Origin: Labrys monachus
GTDB taxonomy: Bacteria > Pseudomonadota > Alphaproteobacteria > Rhizobiales > Labraceae
Assembly: GCF_030814655.1 (NCBI RefSeq)
Contig: NZ_JAUSVK010000001.1
Location: forward strand, 3,119,501-3,183,500
Reading direction: 5' to 3'
DNA: 64,000 nucleotides
Below, in pieces: positions 41,620 to 49,512 of the stretch (position 1 is the first letter of the stretch; each line of letters opens with the position of its first letter). Made by a program: the position numbers and the translations under genes. The notes beneath the pieces are model-generated. The model had not been told where the DNA came from and made no database searches. It was given only the letters and a program-made list of their open reading frames with translations.

Positions 41620-42681
41620 ATGCCCCGAACGGAACGGCTTTCAAGGGCTCGGATCGGCATCATAGGCGCCGGCTCCTGGGCCGTCGCCAACCACCTGCCC
41701 GTCCTGAAGCGCAGGAAGGACGTCGAACTGGTCGGCGTCGCCCGGCCGGGACGCGAGGCCCTGTTGCGCATCCAGGCGGCCTTCGGCATTCCCGACGCCT
41801 TCGAGACCCATGGGGAACTGCTGGCGGCGGTGCCGATGGACGGCGTCGTCATCGCCTCGCCGCATCATCTCCACGCCGAGCAGGCGATCGCCGCCCTGGA
41901 GAAGGGCTGTCACGTCATGGTGGAAAAGCCGATGGCGACCAACGTCGCTGACGCGCGACGTGTCGCGGCGACGGCCCGGAAGCAGGGGCGTCACGTCCTG
42001 GTGCCCTATGGCTGGAGCTTCCAGCCCTATTTCAGGGCGGCGCGGGACATGGTGCAGTCCGGCCGCATCGGGCGCATCCGCCACGTCGTCGCGCAGATGG
42101 CGACGCCGATCGAGGACCTGATGTCCGGCGGCGAACTGCAGGGCACCGAAAAGGAGATGTTCCGGCCGGAAAGCGCCACCTGGACCCATACGGGCAGCGG
42201 CGGCTATGGCTGGGGACAGCTGGTTCACATGCTGGGCGGCCTGTTCTACGTCAGCGAGCTGGAGCCGGAATCCGTCTATGCGCTCGTCGGGCAATCGGAG
42301 ATCGGCACCGACATCCACAACGCGCTCGCCATGACCTTCGCAGGCGGCGTGACCGGGTCGCTGTCGGGGGCGGCCTCGGTTCCGCCCGGCTCGCCCTTCC
42401 AGGTCGATATCCGCCTGTTCGGCACGGAGGGCATGTTGCTGCTCGACGTCGAGCGCGAGCGCCTCTGGCTCAGGCGGCGGGACGGCCGCGACGAGGATGT
42501 CCCCATCGAGCCGGGCCAAGGCGCCTATACCTGCACCACGCCGGTCGAACGCTTCGTCGACCTCTGCCTCGGCCGGGATGTCGAGAATTGCGGCGACGCA
42601 TCGATGGGCATCCGCTCCGTGCAGGTGGTGGAGGCCATGCTGCGCTCCGCACGCAGCCGGTCGCCGGTCATGGTCGATTGA
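41620..42681 (+). CDS. Gfo/Idh/MocA-family NAD(P)-dependent oxidoreductase
   Basis: A 353-residue dehydrogenase that likely oxidises a sugar or polyol. The Rossmann motif is RIGIIGAGSWAVANHLP (about residues 10-26). The conserved catalytic-lysine block is HVMVEKPMATN, with Lys near residue 104, and the C-terminal part is the usual beta-sheet substrate domain (GSGGYGWGQLVHMLGGLFY). The ATG at 41620, with GGGAGGA 6 bp upstream, is preferred over ATG 41599. It is the last gene of the LacI-flanked block. With the lactonase-type amidohydrolase it suggests oxidative sugar breakdown (sugar -> lactone -> acid). Confidence 0.9.
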   Translation: MPRTERLSRARIGIIGAGSWAVANHLPVLKRRKDVELVGVARPGREALLRIQAAFGIPDAFETHGELLAAVPMDGVVIASPHHLHAEQAIAALEKGCHVMVEKPMATNVADARRVAATARKQGRHVLVPYGWSFQPYFRAARDMVQSGRIGRIRHVVAQMATPIEDLMSGGELQGTEKEMFRPESATWTHTGSGGYGWGQLVHMLGGLFYVSELEPESVYALVGQSEIGTDIHNALAMTFAGGVTGSLSGAASVPPGSPFQVDIRLFGTEGMLLLDVERERLWLRRRDGRDEDVPIEPGQGAYTCTTPVERFVDLCLGRDVENCGDASMGIRSVQVVEAMLRSARSRSPVMVD

Positions 42682-42890
42682 AGCGCTTTCCGGAGGAATC
42701 GATGGAGCTTTCGACAGATCAGGTGACGGTTCCATCGAATCGCGGAACGCTCCGGCGCGCTGCCATTCCCGGCTCGGCCGGCAGCTGTTACACTTCGTTG
42801 CACAAGGGCTGACGATCGGCGGGCAACGCACAAACTGTGGCAACAAAGCTGCCGCAGAGTCCCCGCATCGATATCCGCGGGGCAGTTGCC
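42682..42890. other. Intergenic region with CATC-loop palindrome relic
   Basis: 209 bp without a gene. GTTC-CATC-GAATCGCGGAAC around 42729-42748 shares TTCCATCGAATCGC with the palindrome at 12712-12737, and GAAGCGCTTTCCGGA lies at 42680-42694. It looks like a copy of a dispersed intergenic element. Confidence 0.45.
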
Positions 42891-43739
42891 ATGCCGACCT
42901 ATCCCTTCCTGCCGTTCGGGCCGTTTCACCTCCTCGTCGTCGTGACGGCGCTCGCCTTCATGGCGCTGGAATATGCGCTCGGGCGCCTCGCGCAGCACGA
43001 CACCCATGATCTTGGCGAAAGCGCTGCGTCCCTCGCGGTCGCGGCGGGGCAGACGCTGATGCGGGGCATCGAGGCGGTTCTGGTCGCCATGCCCTTCGCT
43101 TTCGTCCATGCCCATCGGCTGCTCGACTTCGACCAGACAGGCCCGCTGGCGCTGCTCGGCCTCTTCGTGGGAAGCGAGTTCCTCTATTACTGGCACCACC
43201 GGGCGGCGCACCGCATCCGCTGGCTGTGGGCGACCCATTCCGTCCACCATTCGGCGACGAGGCTCAACCTGACCGCCGCTGTCCGTCTCGGCTGGACAGG
43301 CAATATCTCCGGCAATTTCCTCTTCTTCCTGCCTCTCGTCTGGATCGGGTTCCATCCCTTCGCCGTCGTCGCCATGCTGGGCGTCAACCTGTTCTATCAG
43401 TTCTTCATTCATACCGAATTCGGCCCGAAGCTGGGGCCGCTGGAATGGATCCTGAATACGCCGGCGCATCACCGCGTCCACCACGCGTCCAACGCCGCCT
43501 GCCTCGACAAGAATTATGGCGGCATCCTCATCGTCTTCGACCGGCTGTTCGGTACCTTCGTCGAAGCGCCCGAGGGCCAGCGGCTGCGCTACGGCCTCGC
43601 CGGCGGCACGCCGACGCTCAACCCCATGCGCATCGCGCTGGGCGAATGGGCCGCGATGATCCGCGACCTGCGCGCCGCCGCGGGCTGGAAGGAACGCTTC
43701 GCAGCCCTTTTCGCGCCGCCGGGGCCCCTCAAGCGCTGA
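42891..43739 (+). CDS. Sterol desaturase/fatty acid hydroxylase family membrane protein
   Basis: A 282-residue membrane di-iron enzyme of the fatty-acid-hydroxylase superfamily. About four hydrophobic segments frame the His motifs: YYWHHRAAHRIRWLWATHSVHH (two clusters, about residues 96-117; HxxxH and HxxHH) and HHRVHHAS near residue 199. These His clusters bind the two irons used for O2-dependent hydroxylation or desaturation of lipids. It may modify hopanoids, sterol-like lipids or fatty acids; the substrate is not readable. The ATG at 42891 was chosen over an upstream GTG that adds 18 residues. The next gene is 32 bp downstream. Confidence 0.88.
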   Translation: MPTYPFLPFGPFHLLVVVTALAFMALEYALGRLAQHDTHDLGESAASLAVAAGQTLMRGIEAVLVAMPFAFVHAHRLLDFDQTGPLALLGLFVGSEFLYYWHHRAAHRIRWLWATHSVHHSATRLNLTAAVRLGWTGNISGNFLFFLPLVWIGFHPFAVVAMLGVNLFYQFFIHTEFGPKLGPLEWILNTPAHHRVHHASNAACLDKNYGGILIVFDRLFGTFVEAPEGQRLRYGLAGGTPTLNPMRIALGEWAAMIRDLRAAAGWKERFAALFAPPGPLKR

Positions 43740-43771
43740 TCCCCCGATTCTTCCCACCCAAGGAGTCTGCC

Positions 43772-44068
43772 ATGTCCCGCTCTCCCCTCCCCCGCGCCGC
43801 GAGCCTCGCCCTGGCGCTTGCCGTCCTGCTTCCTCCCGCTTTCGCCGAGGCGCAGACATCGCCGGAGCTCAAGAGCAAGGCCATGGCACTGATGAAGCCG
43901 TGCCGCCCCGACTTCCAGCGGTTCTGCAGCCATGTCCAGCCGGGCGGCGGGCGCGTCCTCGCCTGCCTGAAGAGCCATGAGAGGGAACTCAGCCCGGCCT
44001 GTGGCCAGGCGGTGACGGAGGCTGCGGTTCTCATGAAGCGGGCCGGGAAGGCACCGCCGTCGAACTGA
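43772..44068 (+). CDS. Small Cys-rich secreted protein (GLG1-type cysteine-rich repeat)
   Basis: A 98-residue exported protein. A signal peptide (LALALAVLLPPAFAEA, cleavage near residue 27) is followed by a domain with four cysteines: KPCRPDFQRFCSHVQPGGGR, ACLKSHERELSPAC. This spacing matches the cysteine-rich GLG1 repeat found in small periplasmic proteins of Rhizobiales, whose function is unknown. An AAGGAG ribosome site lies 7 bp before the ATG. It follows the hydroxylase gene by 32 bp and converges with the cytochrome c gene. Confidence 0.8.
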   Translation: MSRSPLPRAASLALALAVLLPPAFAEAQTSPELKSKAMALMKPCRPDFQRFCSHVQPGGGRVLACLKSHERELSPACGQAVTEAAVLMKRAGKAPPSN

Positions 44069-44112
44069 AGCCCGGCGGCATCTGGCGCATCGGGGACCAC
44101 CGGCCCGCTGCG

Positions 44113-45420
44113 TCAGCCCCCGTTCGCCCGTGCGGCGGCGACCTGCGCCTCGCTCACCATTCCCGCCTTACCGCCGAAATGAGCGATCACGTAGTTGCTG
44201 ACGGCGGCGATCTCGGTATCGCTGTAGGCCTTGCCGAAAGACGGCATGAACATGCTGCCCTGCTGCGTGGTGATCCGGGCACCGCCGAGCACGACATTGA
44301 CGAGATTGGTGCCGGCCGGGTCGTTCACGGTCCGGCTGCCCCGCAGTGCGGCATAGGACGTCTGGTGGCCGCCGCCGTCCCAGCCATGGCAGCTGGCGCA
44401 GGCGCTCTGGAAGATCCGGAGGCCGAGGCCACCTGCCTTGGCTTCCTCAGCCGAAGGCGCATAGGCCGAGGCGGCCGCCATCGCGGCCGGCTTGACCGCG
44501 ATATCCCCGGCGCTGTCCGCCGCGACGGGCGGAACGGTCCTGAGATAGGCGACGACGGAGCGGATGTCCTCGGGCGTGAGGTGGCGCAGGCTGAGATCGA
44601 CGGCTTCCGCCATGCCGCCGGTGGCGGTGCCATGGTCCTGCGCATGCCCCGTCGACAGATAGGCCGCCAGATCGTCGTCGCTCCAGCCGCCCAGTCCGCC
44701 CTCCTTGTCCGAGGTGATGTCGGGGGCCTTCCAGCCCTGCGTCAGCGCGCCGGCGAATTTCCGGCTGTCGTCGAGCGCGAACAACGCGTTCCGCGGCGTG
44801 TGGCATTCGCCGCAATGGGCGAGGGCCTCGACGAGATAGGCGCCGCGATTGACCGCATCGGCCTTGCCGGGATCCGGCTGGAAGGGCTGCGCCGGCAGAT
44901 AGAGGAGCTTCCATGCCCGCAGAGCATAGCGCTGGTTGTACGGGAATTGCAGCGTATCGGCGGGAGCGCGTGCCGAAACCGGCTTCAGGCTGAACAGATA
45001 GGCCTTGATCGCCAGCATGTCGTCGGTGGAGAGCAAGGCATAGGCGGTATAGGGGAAGGCCGGATAGAGGTCCTCGCCGTGCCGGCCGACGCCATGGCGC
45101 AGGGCACGGACGAATTCGGCGTCGCTCCAATTGCCGATGCCGGTCTCGGCGTCCGGCGTGATGTTGGGCGAATAGATCGTGCCGAACGGCAGCTTGAAGG
45201 CGAGGCCGCCGGCGAAGGGCGTACCGCCTCCGGCCGTGTGGCACGCAGCGCAATCGGCGGCCCGCGTGAGATATTCGCCGCGGGCGATCAGGGCGGCCCC
45301 GGTTGGCTGGGCGCCGCTGGCGGCAACCGGCTCGAGCGGGGCCGGCCAGAAGAAGAACCAACTGGCGCCGGCGGCGGCGATCAAGACGATCGCCAGCAAG
45401 GCGAGGGCAAAACGTTTCAT
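44113..45420 (-). CDS. Tri-haem cytochrome c subunit of a molybdenum dehydrogenase
   Basis: A 435-residue membrane-anchored cytochrome c. An N-terminal hydrophobic helix (LALLAIVLIAAAGASWFFF) is followed by three class I c-type haem sites: CAACH (about residue 60), CGECH (about 206) and CASCH (about 347). Axial Met candidates lie after each. It resembles the cytochrome subunit of periplasmic alcohol/aldehyde dehydrogenases. It starts 10 bp after the molybdopterin subunit's stop and is the third gene of the unit, so it should pass electrons from the molybdenum enzyme to the respiratory chain. Confidence 0.92.
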   Translation of the reverse strand: MKRFALALLAIVLIAAAGASWFFFWPAPLEPVAASGAQPTGAALIARGEYLTRAADCAACHTAGGGTPFAGGLAFKLPFGTIYSPNITPDAETGIGNWSDAEFVRALRHGVGRHGEDLYPAFPYTAYALLSTDDMLAIKAYLFSLKPVSARAPADTLQFPYNQRYALRAWKLLYLPAQPFQPDPGKADAVNRGAYLVEALAHCGECHTPRNALFALDDSRKFAGALTQGWKAPDITSDKEGGLGGWSDDDLAAYLSTGHAQDHGTATGGMAEAVDLSLRHLTPEDIRSVVAYLRTVPPVAADSAGDIAVKPAAMAAASAYAPSAEEAKAGGLGLRIFQSACASCHGWDGGGHQTSYAALRGSRTVNDPAGTNLVNVVLGGARITTQQGSMFMPSFGKAYSDTEIAAVSNYVIAHFGGKAGMVSEAQVAAARANGG

Positions 45421-45430
45421 GGGATGCAAC

Positions 45431-47683
45431 TCACCGATCGACGGACGACGATGTCGCCGCATAAGCCGCCGACAGCGAGAGGCTCGCCGTCCTGCCGCCG
45501 CCGGTCGTCCGCAGTTCGTCGCGGTCGAAGGGCAGCCGCCGCAGCCGCCTGCCCGTCGCGGCGAAGATGGCGTTGCCGAGCGCCGGCGCCGCTGCGGCGG
45601 TCGCGGTCTCGCCGAGGCCGCCGGGGTCGGCATGGCTCTCCACGATATAGGTCTCGAAGGGCGGCACCTCGTTGATCCGCATCTGGCGGTAATCGTTGAA
45701 ATTGCCCTGGTCGACCCGACCGCCCGAAAAGGTGATGCCGTTGTAGAGCGCCGCCGAGAGCCCGAACACCGCCCCGCCCTGGAGCTGGGCCCTGATGGTG
45801 TCGGGGTTGACATTGATGCCGCAGTCGATCGCCGCGACGAGGCGGGTCAGCCGTATCTCGCCGGAGGGTGCGACGGCGAGTTCGACCACCAGCGCCGTAT
45901 GGCTGCCGAAGGAATCGTGGAGGGCGATGCCGCGCCCGCTTCCGGCCGGCAGCGGGGTGCCCCACCCCGCCTTTTCGGCGGCAAGGTCGAGGACGCCGAG
46001 GGCACGATGATTGCCCGTCAGCAGGGCACGGCGATAGTCGACCGGATCCTTGCCCGCTGTGTGCGCCAATTCGTCGATGAAACTCTCGACGACGAAGACA
46101 TTGTGCGTCGGCCCCACGCCACGCCACCAGTTGACGGCGATCGGCGGGTCCTTGCGGATCCAGTCGACGCGGATGACCGGCAGGTCGTAAGGCGGCCTGG
46201 CGGCACCTTCCACCGTATCATTGTCGAGTTTCCCGGCGGGCAGGCCCGTGGGAAGGAACGAGGCGAGCACCGAGCCGCTGGTCACCCTGTGCGTCCAGGC
46301 GACGGGCTTGCCGCCGGCGTCGAGCCCCGCCGAGATGCGGTCGTAATAAGCGGGCCGGAACCGGTCGAAGCGGATGTCCTGCTCGCGCGTCCAGATGATC
46401 TTCAGCGGGTACCCGACCTGCTTGGCAAAGGCGACCGCCTGCTGGATGGTGTCCACCGCAAGGCGGCGGCCGAAGCCGCCCCCGATCAGGTAGTTGTGGA
46501 TGGTGACCTGCTCCGGCTTCAGGCCCGCCTCGGCCGCCGCGGCGGCCTGCGCCGAGACCGGCACCTGCGTGCCGACCCAGATCTCGCAGGCGTCGGGGCG
46601 GACATGCACGAGCGTGTTGATCGGCTCCATCGTCGCGTGGGCGAGGAAGGGCAGTTCATAGGTGGCCTCGACGGTCCTCGCCGCGGCCTTCATCGCCGCC
46701 TCGACGTCGCCCTCGGCCCGCCCCTCGATCGGCGTGCCCGCCTGCGATGCCTGCCGGAGATCGTCCCAGATGCCGGCGGACGAGATCGAAGCCTTGTCGC
46801 CCGGCTCCCATTCGATCTTCAGCGCCGCGAGGCCCTGCCGCGCGGCCCAGTAGTGATCGCCCACCACCGCCACCGCATCGTCGATCTTCAGGATGTCGAC
46901 GACGCCGGGCATGGCGCGCGCGGCACTGTCGTCGAGGGATTTCAGCTTTCCGCCGAAGACGGGGCTGATCTCGATCGCGGCGGTCTTCATGCCGTCAACC
47001 TTGACGTCGATGCCGAACAGCGCGGAGCCGTCGACCTTGGAGGGCGTCTCAACGCGCCTGGCCGGCGTGCCGATCAGCTTGAAGTCCTTGGGAGACTTGA
47101 GCGCCACGTCCCCCGGCACCGGCAGCCGGCCGGCCGCATCGGCGAACGCGCCATAGGAGAGGCTGCGCCCCGTCGGCGCATGGGTGATCACGGCCCTCGC
47201 GGCCCGGCATTCGCCGGCGTCGACGCCCCATTGCGCCGCGGCGGCTGCGATCAGCATGGTGCGCGCCGCCGCCCCGGCCCTGCGCAGCGGCGTCCAGGTG
47301 TTGCGGATCGAGGTCGATCCGCCGGTGATCTGGCTCCCTTTCGCCGCATAGAGCTTGGCGTTGGGCGGGGCCGGCATGACCTGGATCTGGTCGAGCCCGA
47401 CCTCCAGTTCCTCGGCGATCAGCATCGCTTCCGCGGTATAGATGCCCTGCCCCATTTCCGTGTTGGGGATGATGAAGGTGATCGAGCCGTCGGCCGCGAC
47501 GCGGATGAAGGCGTTGGGCGCGAACGTCCCGCCGGCCGCCAGGGCCTCGACGGCGCCCGCCTTGCCGCCGCCGAGCCACAGGAAGCCCAGCAGCAGGCCG
47601 CTCGCCTGCAGGAATCCGCGCCGGGTGGCGGCCGGCGGCAAGGTCCCGGCGAGCCCGGATCGAATGGATGGGTGATTGGTCAT
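45431..47683 (-). CDS. Molybdopterin-binding large subunit of isoquinoline 1-oxidoreductase/aldehyde dehydrogenase type
   Basis: A 750-residue xanthine-oxidase-superfamily protein of the IorB/aldehyde-dehydrogenase type. A Tat signal is clear: ATRRGFLQASGLLLGFLW (about residues 19-36), so the complex works in the periplasm. Recognisable parts are NTEMGQGIYTAEAMLIAEEL, GGGFGRRL (Moco contact, about 415) and the catalytic Glu region GGLGETATAAAAPALGNAIF near residue 705. It is preceded by the 2Fe-2S subunit gene and followed by the cytochrome c gene, a complete three-subunit aldehyde- or N-heterocycle-oxidising hydroxylase. The substrate is not determinable. Confidence 0.93.
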   Translation of the reverse strand: MTNHPSIRSGLAGTLPPAATRRGFLQASGLLLGFLWLGGGKAGAVEALAAGGTFAPNAFIRVAADGSITFIIPNTEMGQGIYTAEAMLIAEELEVGLDQIQVMPAPPNAKLYAAKGSQITGGSTSIRNTWTPLRRAGAAARTMLIAAAAAQWGVDAGECRAARAVITHAPTGRSLSYGAFADAAGRLPVPGDVALKSPKDFKLIGTPARRVETPSKVDGSALFGIDVKVDGMKTAAIEISPVFGGKLKSLDDSAARAMPGVVDILKIDDAVAVVGDHYWAARQGLAALKIEWEPGDKASISSAGIWDDLRQASQAGTPIEGRAEGDVEAAMKAAARTVEATYELPFLAHATMEPINTLVHVRPDACEIWVGTQVPVSAQAAAAAEAGLKPEQVTIHNYLIGGGFGRRLAVDTIQQAVAFAKQVGYPLKIIWTREQDIRFDRFRPAYYDRISAGLDAGGKPVAWTHRVTSGSVLASFLPTGLPAGKLDNDTVEGAARPPYDLPVIRVDWIRKDPPIAVNWWRGVGPTHNVFVVESFIDELAHTAGKDPVDYRRALLTGNHRALGVLDLAAEKAGWGTPLPAGSGRGIALHDSFGSHTALVVELAVAPSGEIRLTRLVAAIDCGINVNPDTIRAQLQGGAVFGLSAALYNGITFSGGRVDQGNFNDYRQMRINEVPPFETYIVESHADPGGLGETATAAAAPALGNAIFAATGRRLRRLPFDRDELRTTGGGRTASLSLSAAYAATSSSVDR

Positions 47684-47744
47684 CGCCCCTCTCCCTTCTC
47701 GTCATGATCGATGGTGCGGGTGCGTCCCGATGGAAGCGGGGGCG

Positions 47745-48197
47745 TCACGCCCTGGCGGCGTCCTTGATGGCGGCGCGGATGCGCGGATAGGTGCCGCATC
47801 GGCAGATATTGCCGGCCATGGCGGCATCGATCGCCGCATCGTCGGGCGCGGGATCACGCGCCAGGAGCGCGGTCGCGGACATGATCTGGCCGGACTGGCA
47901 ATAGCCGCACTGCACCACTTCGAGATCGAGCCAGGCCTTCTGGATCCTGGCGCCCTCCGGCGTCCTGCCGACTGCCTCGATTGTGGTGATCGGACGGTTG
48001 CCGACCGCGCCGGCCGGCAGGACGCAGGACCGCACCGGATCGCCGTCGAGATGCACGGTGCAGACACCGCATTGGGCGATGCCGCAGCCGAACTTGGTGC
48101 CGGTCAGCCCGATGATATCGCGCAGAACCCACAACAGCGGCATATCCGCCGGCACATCGGCACTGTGGGTCTGGCCGTTGATGGTCAGATCGATCAT
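47745..48197 (-). CDS. 2Fe-2S small subunit of molybdenum hydroxylase (IorA-like)
   Basis: A 150-residue iron-sulfur subunit with two [2Fe-2S] clusters. The plant-ferredoxin-type site is CGIAQCGVC plus a downstream Cys in RSCVLPAG; the second is CGYCQSGQI and CRCGTYPRI in the helical domain. It hands electrons from the molybdenum site to the cytochrome c. There is no signal peptide of its own, so it is likely co-exported with the Tat-bearing large subunit. The ATG at 48197 has GGAG 6 bp upstream; an ATG at 48209 is also possible. It is the first gene of the minus-strand unit. Confidence 0.94.
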   Translation of the reverse strand: MIDLTINGQTHSADVPADMPLLWVLRDIIGLTGTKFGCGIAQCGVCTVHLDGDPVRSCVLPAGAVGNRPITTIEAVGRTPEGARIQKAWLDLEVVQCGYCQSGQIMSATALLARDPAPDDAAIDAAMAGNICRCGTYPRIRAAIKDAARA

Positions 48198-48210
48198 CGA
48201 TAACTCCATC

Positions 48211-48227
48211 GTATCGCTGATTGATAC
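48211..48227. promoter_or_regulatory. Inverted repeat upstream of molybdenum hydroxylase operon (candidate operator)
   Basis: GTATC-GCTGATT-GATAC, 5-bp arms, 14 bp before the first start. The adjoining 48228-48295 stretch is A/T-rich and likely holds the promoter. Confidence 0.3.
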
Positions 48228-48306
48228 GCCACCCTACTGCCAAAAAACGTTCAGCAATTTCAATATATTGTGATCTACTTTAGCACAACTACAGGCTGCG
48301 CGGATC

Positions 48307-48720
48307 TCAGTCCGCCACCCCGTCGAAATCACGGCGGGCCGCCAGGATCGACGGCATCTTGAGGTCGGCCCAGGCGATCAGGCCCTGCATCGGCTCCAGC
48401 AGGGAACGGCCGAGCTCCGTCAGCCTGTATTCGACCGCCGGCGGCGTGGTGGGAAAGACGGTCCTCTGCAGCAATCCGTCGCGCTGCAGGCTGCGAAGCG
48501 TCTCGGTGAGCATCCTCTGCGAGATGTCGTCGATGGCACGGCGCAGCTCGCCGAAGCGGCGGGGCTCCTCCGCCAGCGTGGTGATGATCAGGTAGCTCCA
48601 TTTGTCGCCGATGCGGTCGAGCACATTGCGGATGGCGCAGGCTCCCTTGGCCTCGCCGCGCACCTGCGCCGGTTCCCCCGATGTAACCATGGGATGTGAA
48701 ACTGCCTTCTTTACGGCCAT
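48307..48720 (-). CDS. HxlR-family transcriptional regulator
   Basis: A 137-residue winged-helix regulator. The HxlR core reads [19 protein letters not shown], with the family's N-terminal Cys at about residue 28, then [22 protein letters not shown] (recognition helix) and [15 protein letters not shown]. Members often sense electrophiles or redox state through the N-terminal Cys and control a neighbouring reductase. It is divergent from the NAD(P)-binding reductase gene at 48878 and upstream of the molybdenum hydroxylase unit on the same strand. ATG 48720 or 48690 could be used. Confidence 0.9.
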   Translation of the reverse strand: MAVKKAVSHPMVTSGEPAQVRGEAKGACAIRNVLDRIGDKWSYLIITTLAEEPRRFGELRRAIDDISQRMLTETLRSLQRDGLLQRTVFPTTPPAVEYRLTELGRSLLEPMQGLIAWADLKMPSILAARRDFDGVAD

Positions 48721-48877
48721 GGCGCACTCTCTTATTCAATGCTGGTCTTCAAACGAGACTATCATGGGACGCCCCTGGCGCGCGCGACGGAATTCGCACG
48801 GAGGCGCCTATCACATCCATCGAGGGCGGTCGGACGGAGCACGCAGCTCCGGGCCGGACACGCCGAGGACCATCACC

Positions 48878-49489
48878 ATGAAGATCGCCATCATCGGCGC
48901 GACCGGCAATGTCGGCACCCGCATCGTCGACGAAGCGCTCCGCCGCAGCCATGCCGTCACTGCCATCGCCCGCGATCCGTCGAAGCTCGGAGAGCGTGCG
49001 GGCCTCACCCCCGTCGCGGCCGACGCCAACGTGCCGGGCGCTCTCGCTCCGCTGCTGGCCGGCCACGACGCCATCGTCAGTTCCGTCCGGTTCAGCGGCA
49101 GCCAGCCCGACCTCCTGATCGATGCGGTCCGCCGCTCGGGGGTGAAGCGCTATCTGGTCGTCGGCGGCGCCGGCAGCCTCGAAACCGCACCGGGCACGCT
49201 CCTGATCGAAAGCCCGCATTTCCCCCCGGCATATTTCGACGAGGCGAGCCGCGGCAAGGCCTTCCTCGATATCCTGCGCGGCGTATCGGACCTCGACTGG
49301 ACGATGCTCAGCCCCTCCGCGCTGTTCGTCCCCGGCGAGCGGACGGGATCGTTTCGCCTCGGCGACGACACCCTGCTGACCGCGGCCGACGGCAAGAGCT
49401 GGATTTCCTACGAGGATTTCGCCGTAGCCCTGATCGACGAGATCGAGGCGCCCAAGCATCTGCGCAGCCGTTTCACCGTCGGCTATTGA
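48878..49489 (+). CDS. NAD(P)-binding Rossmann reductase (NmrA/YwnB-like)
   Basis: A 203-residue short NAD(P)-binding protein. The dinucleotide motif is MKIAIIGATGNVGTRIVDEA, then RYLVVGGAGSLE. It lacks the YxxxK pair of classical SDRs and so fits the atypical NmrA/YwnB or flavin-reductase-like group. It is divergent from the HxlR regulator (157-bp gap), the usual arrangement in which the regulator controls the reductase. The ATG at 48878 gives the expected N-terminus. Substrate is unknown. Confidence 0.88.
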   Translation: MKIAIIGATGNVGTRIVDEALRRSHAVTAIARDPSKLGERAGLTPVAADANVPGALAPLLAGHDAIVSSVRFSGSQPDLLIDAVRRSGVKRYLVVGGAGSLETAPGTLLIESPHFPPAYFDEASRGKAFLDILRGVSDLDWTMLSPSALFVPGERTGSFRLGDDTLLTAADGKSWISYEDFAVALIDEIEAPKHLRSRFTVGY

Positions 49490-49512
49490 CGTCGCGCGGC
49501 TGGGCCGGCCGT

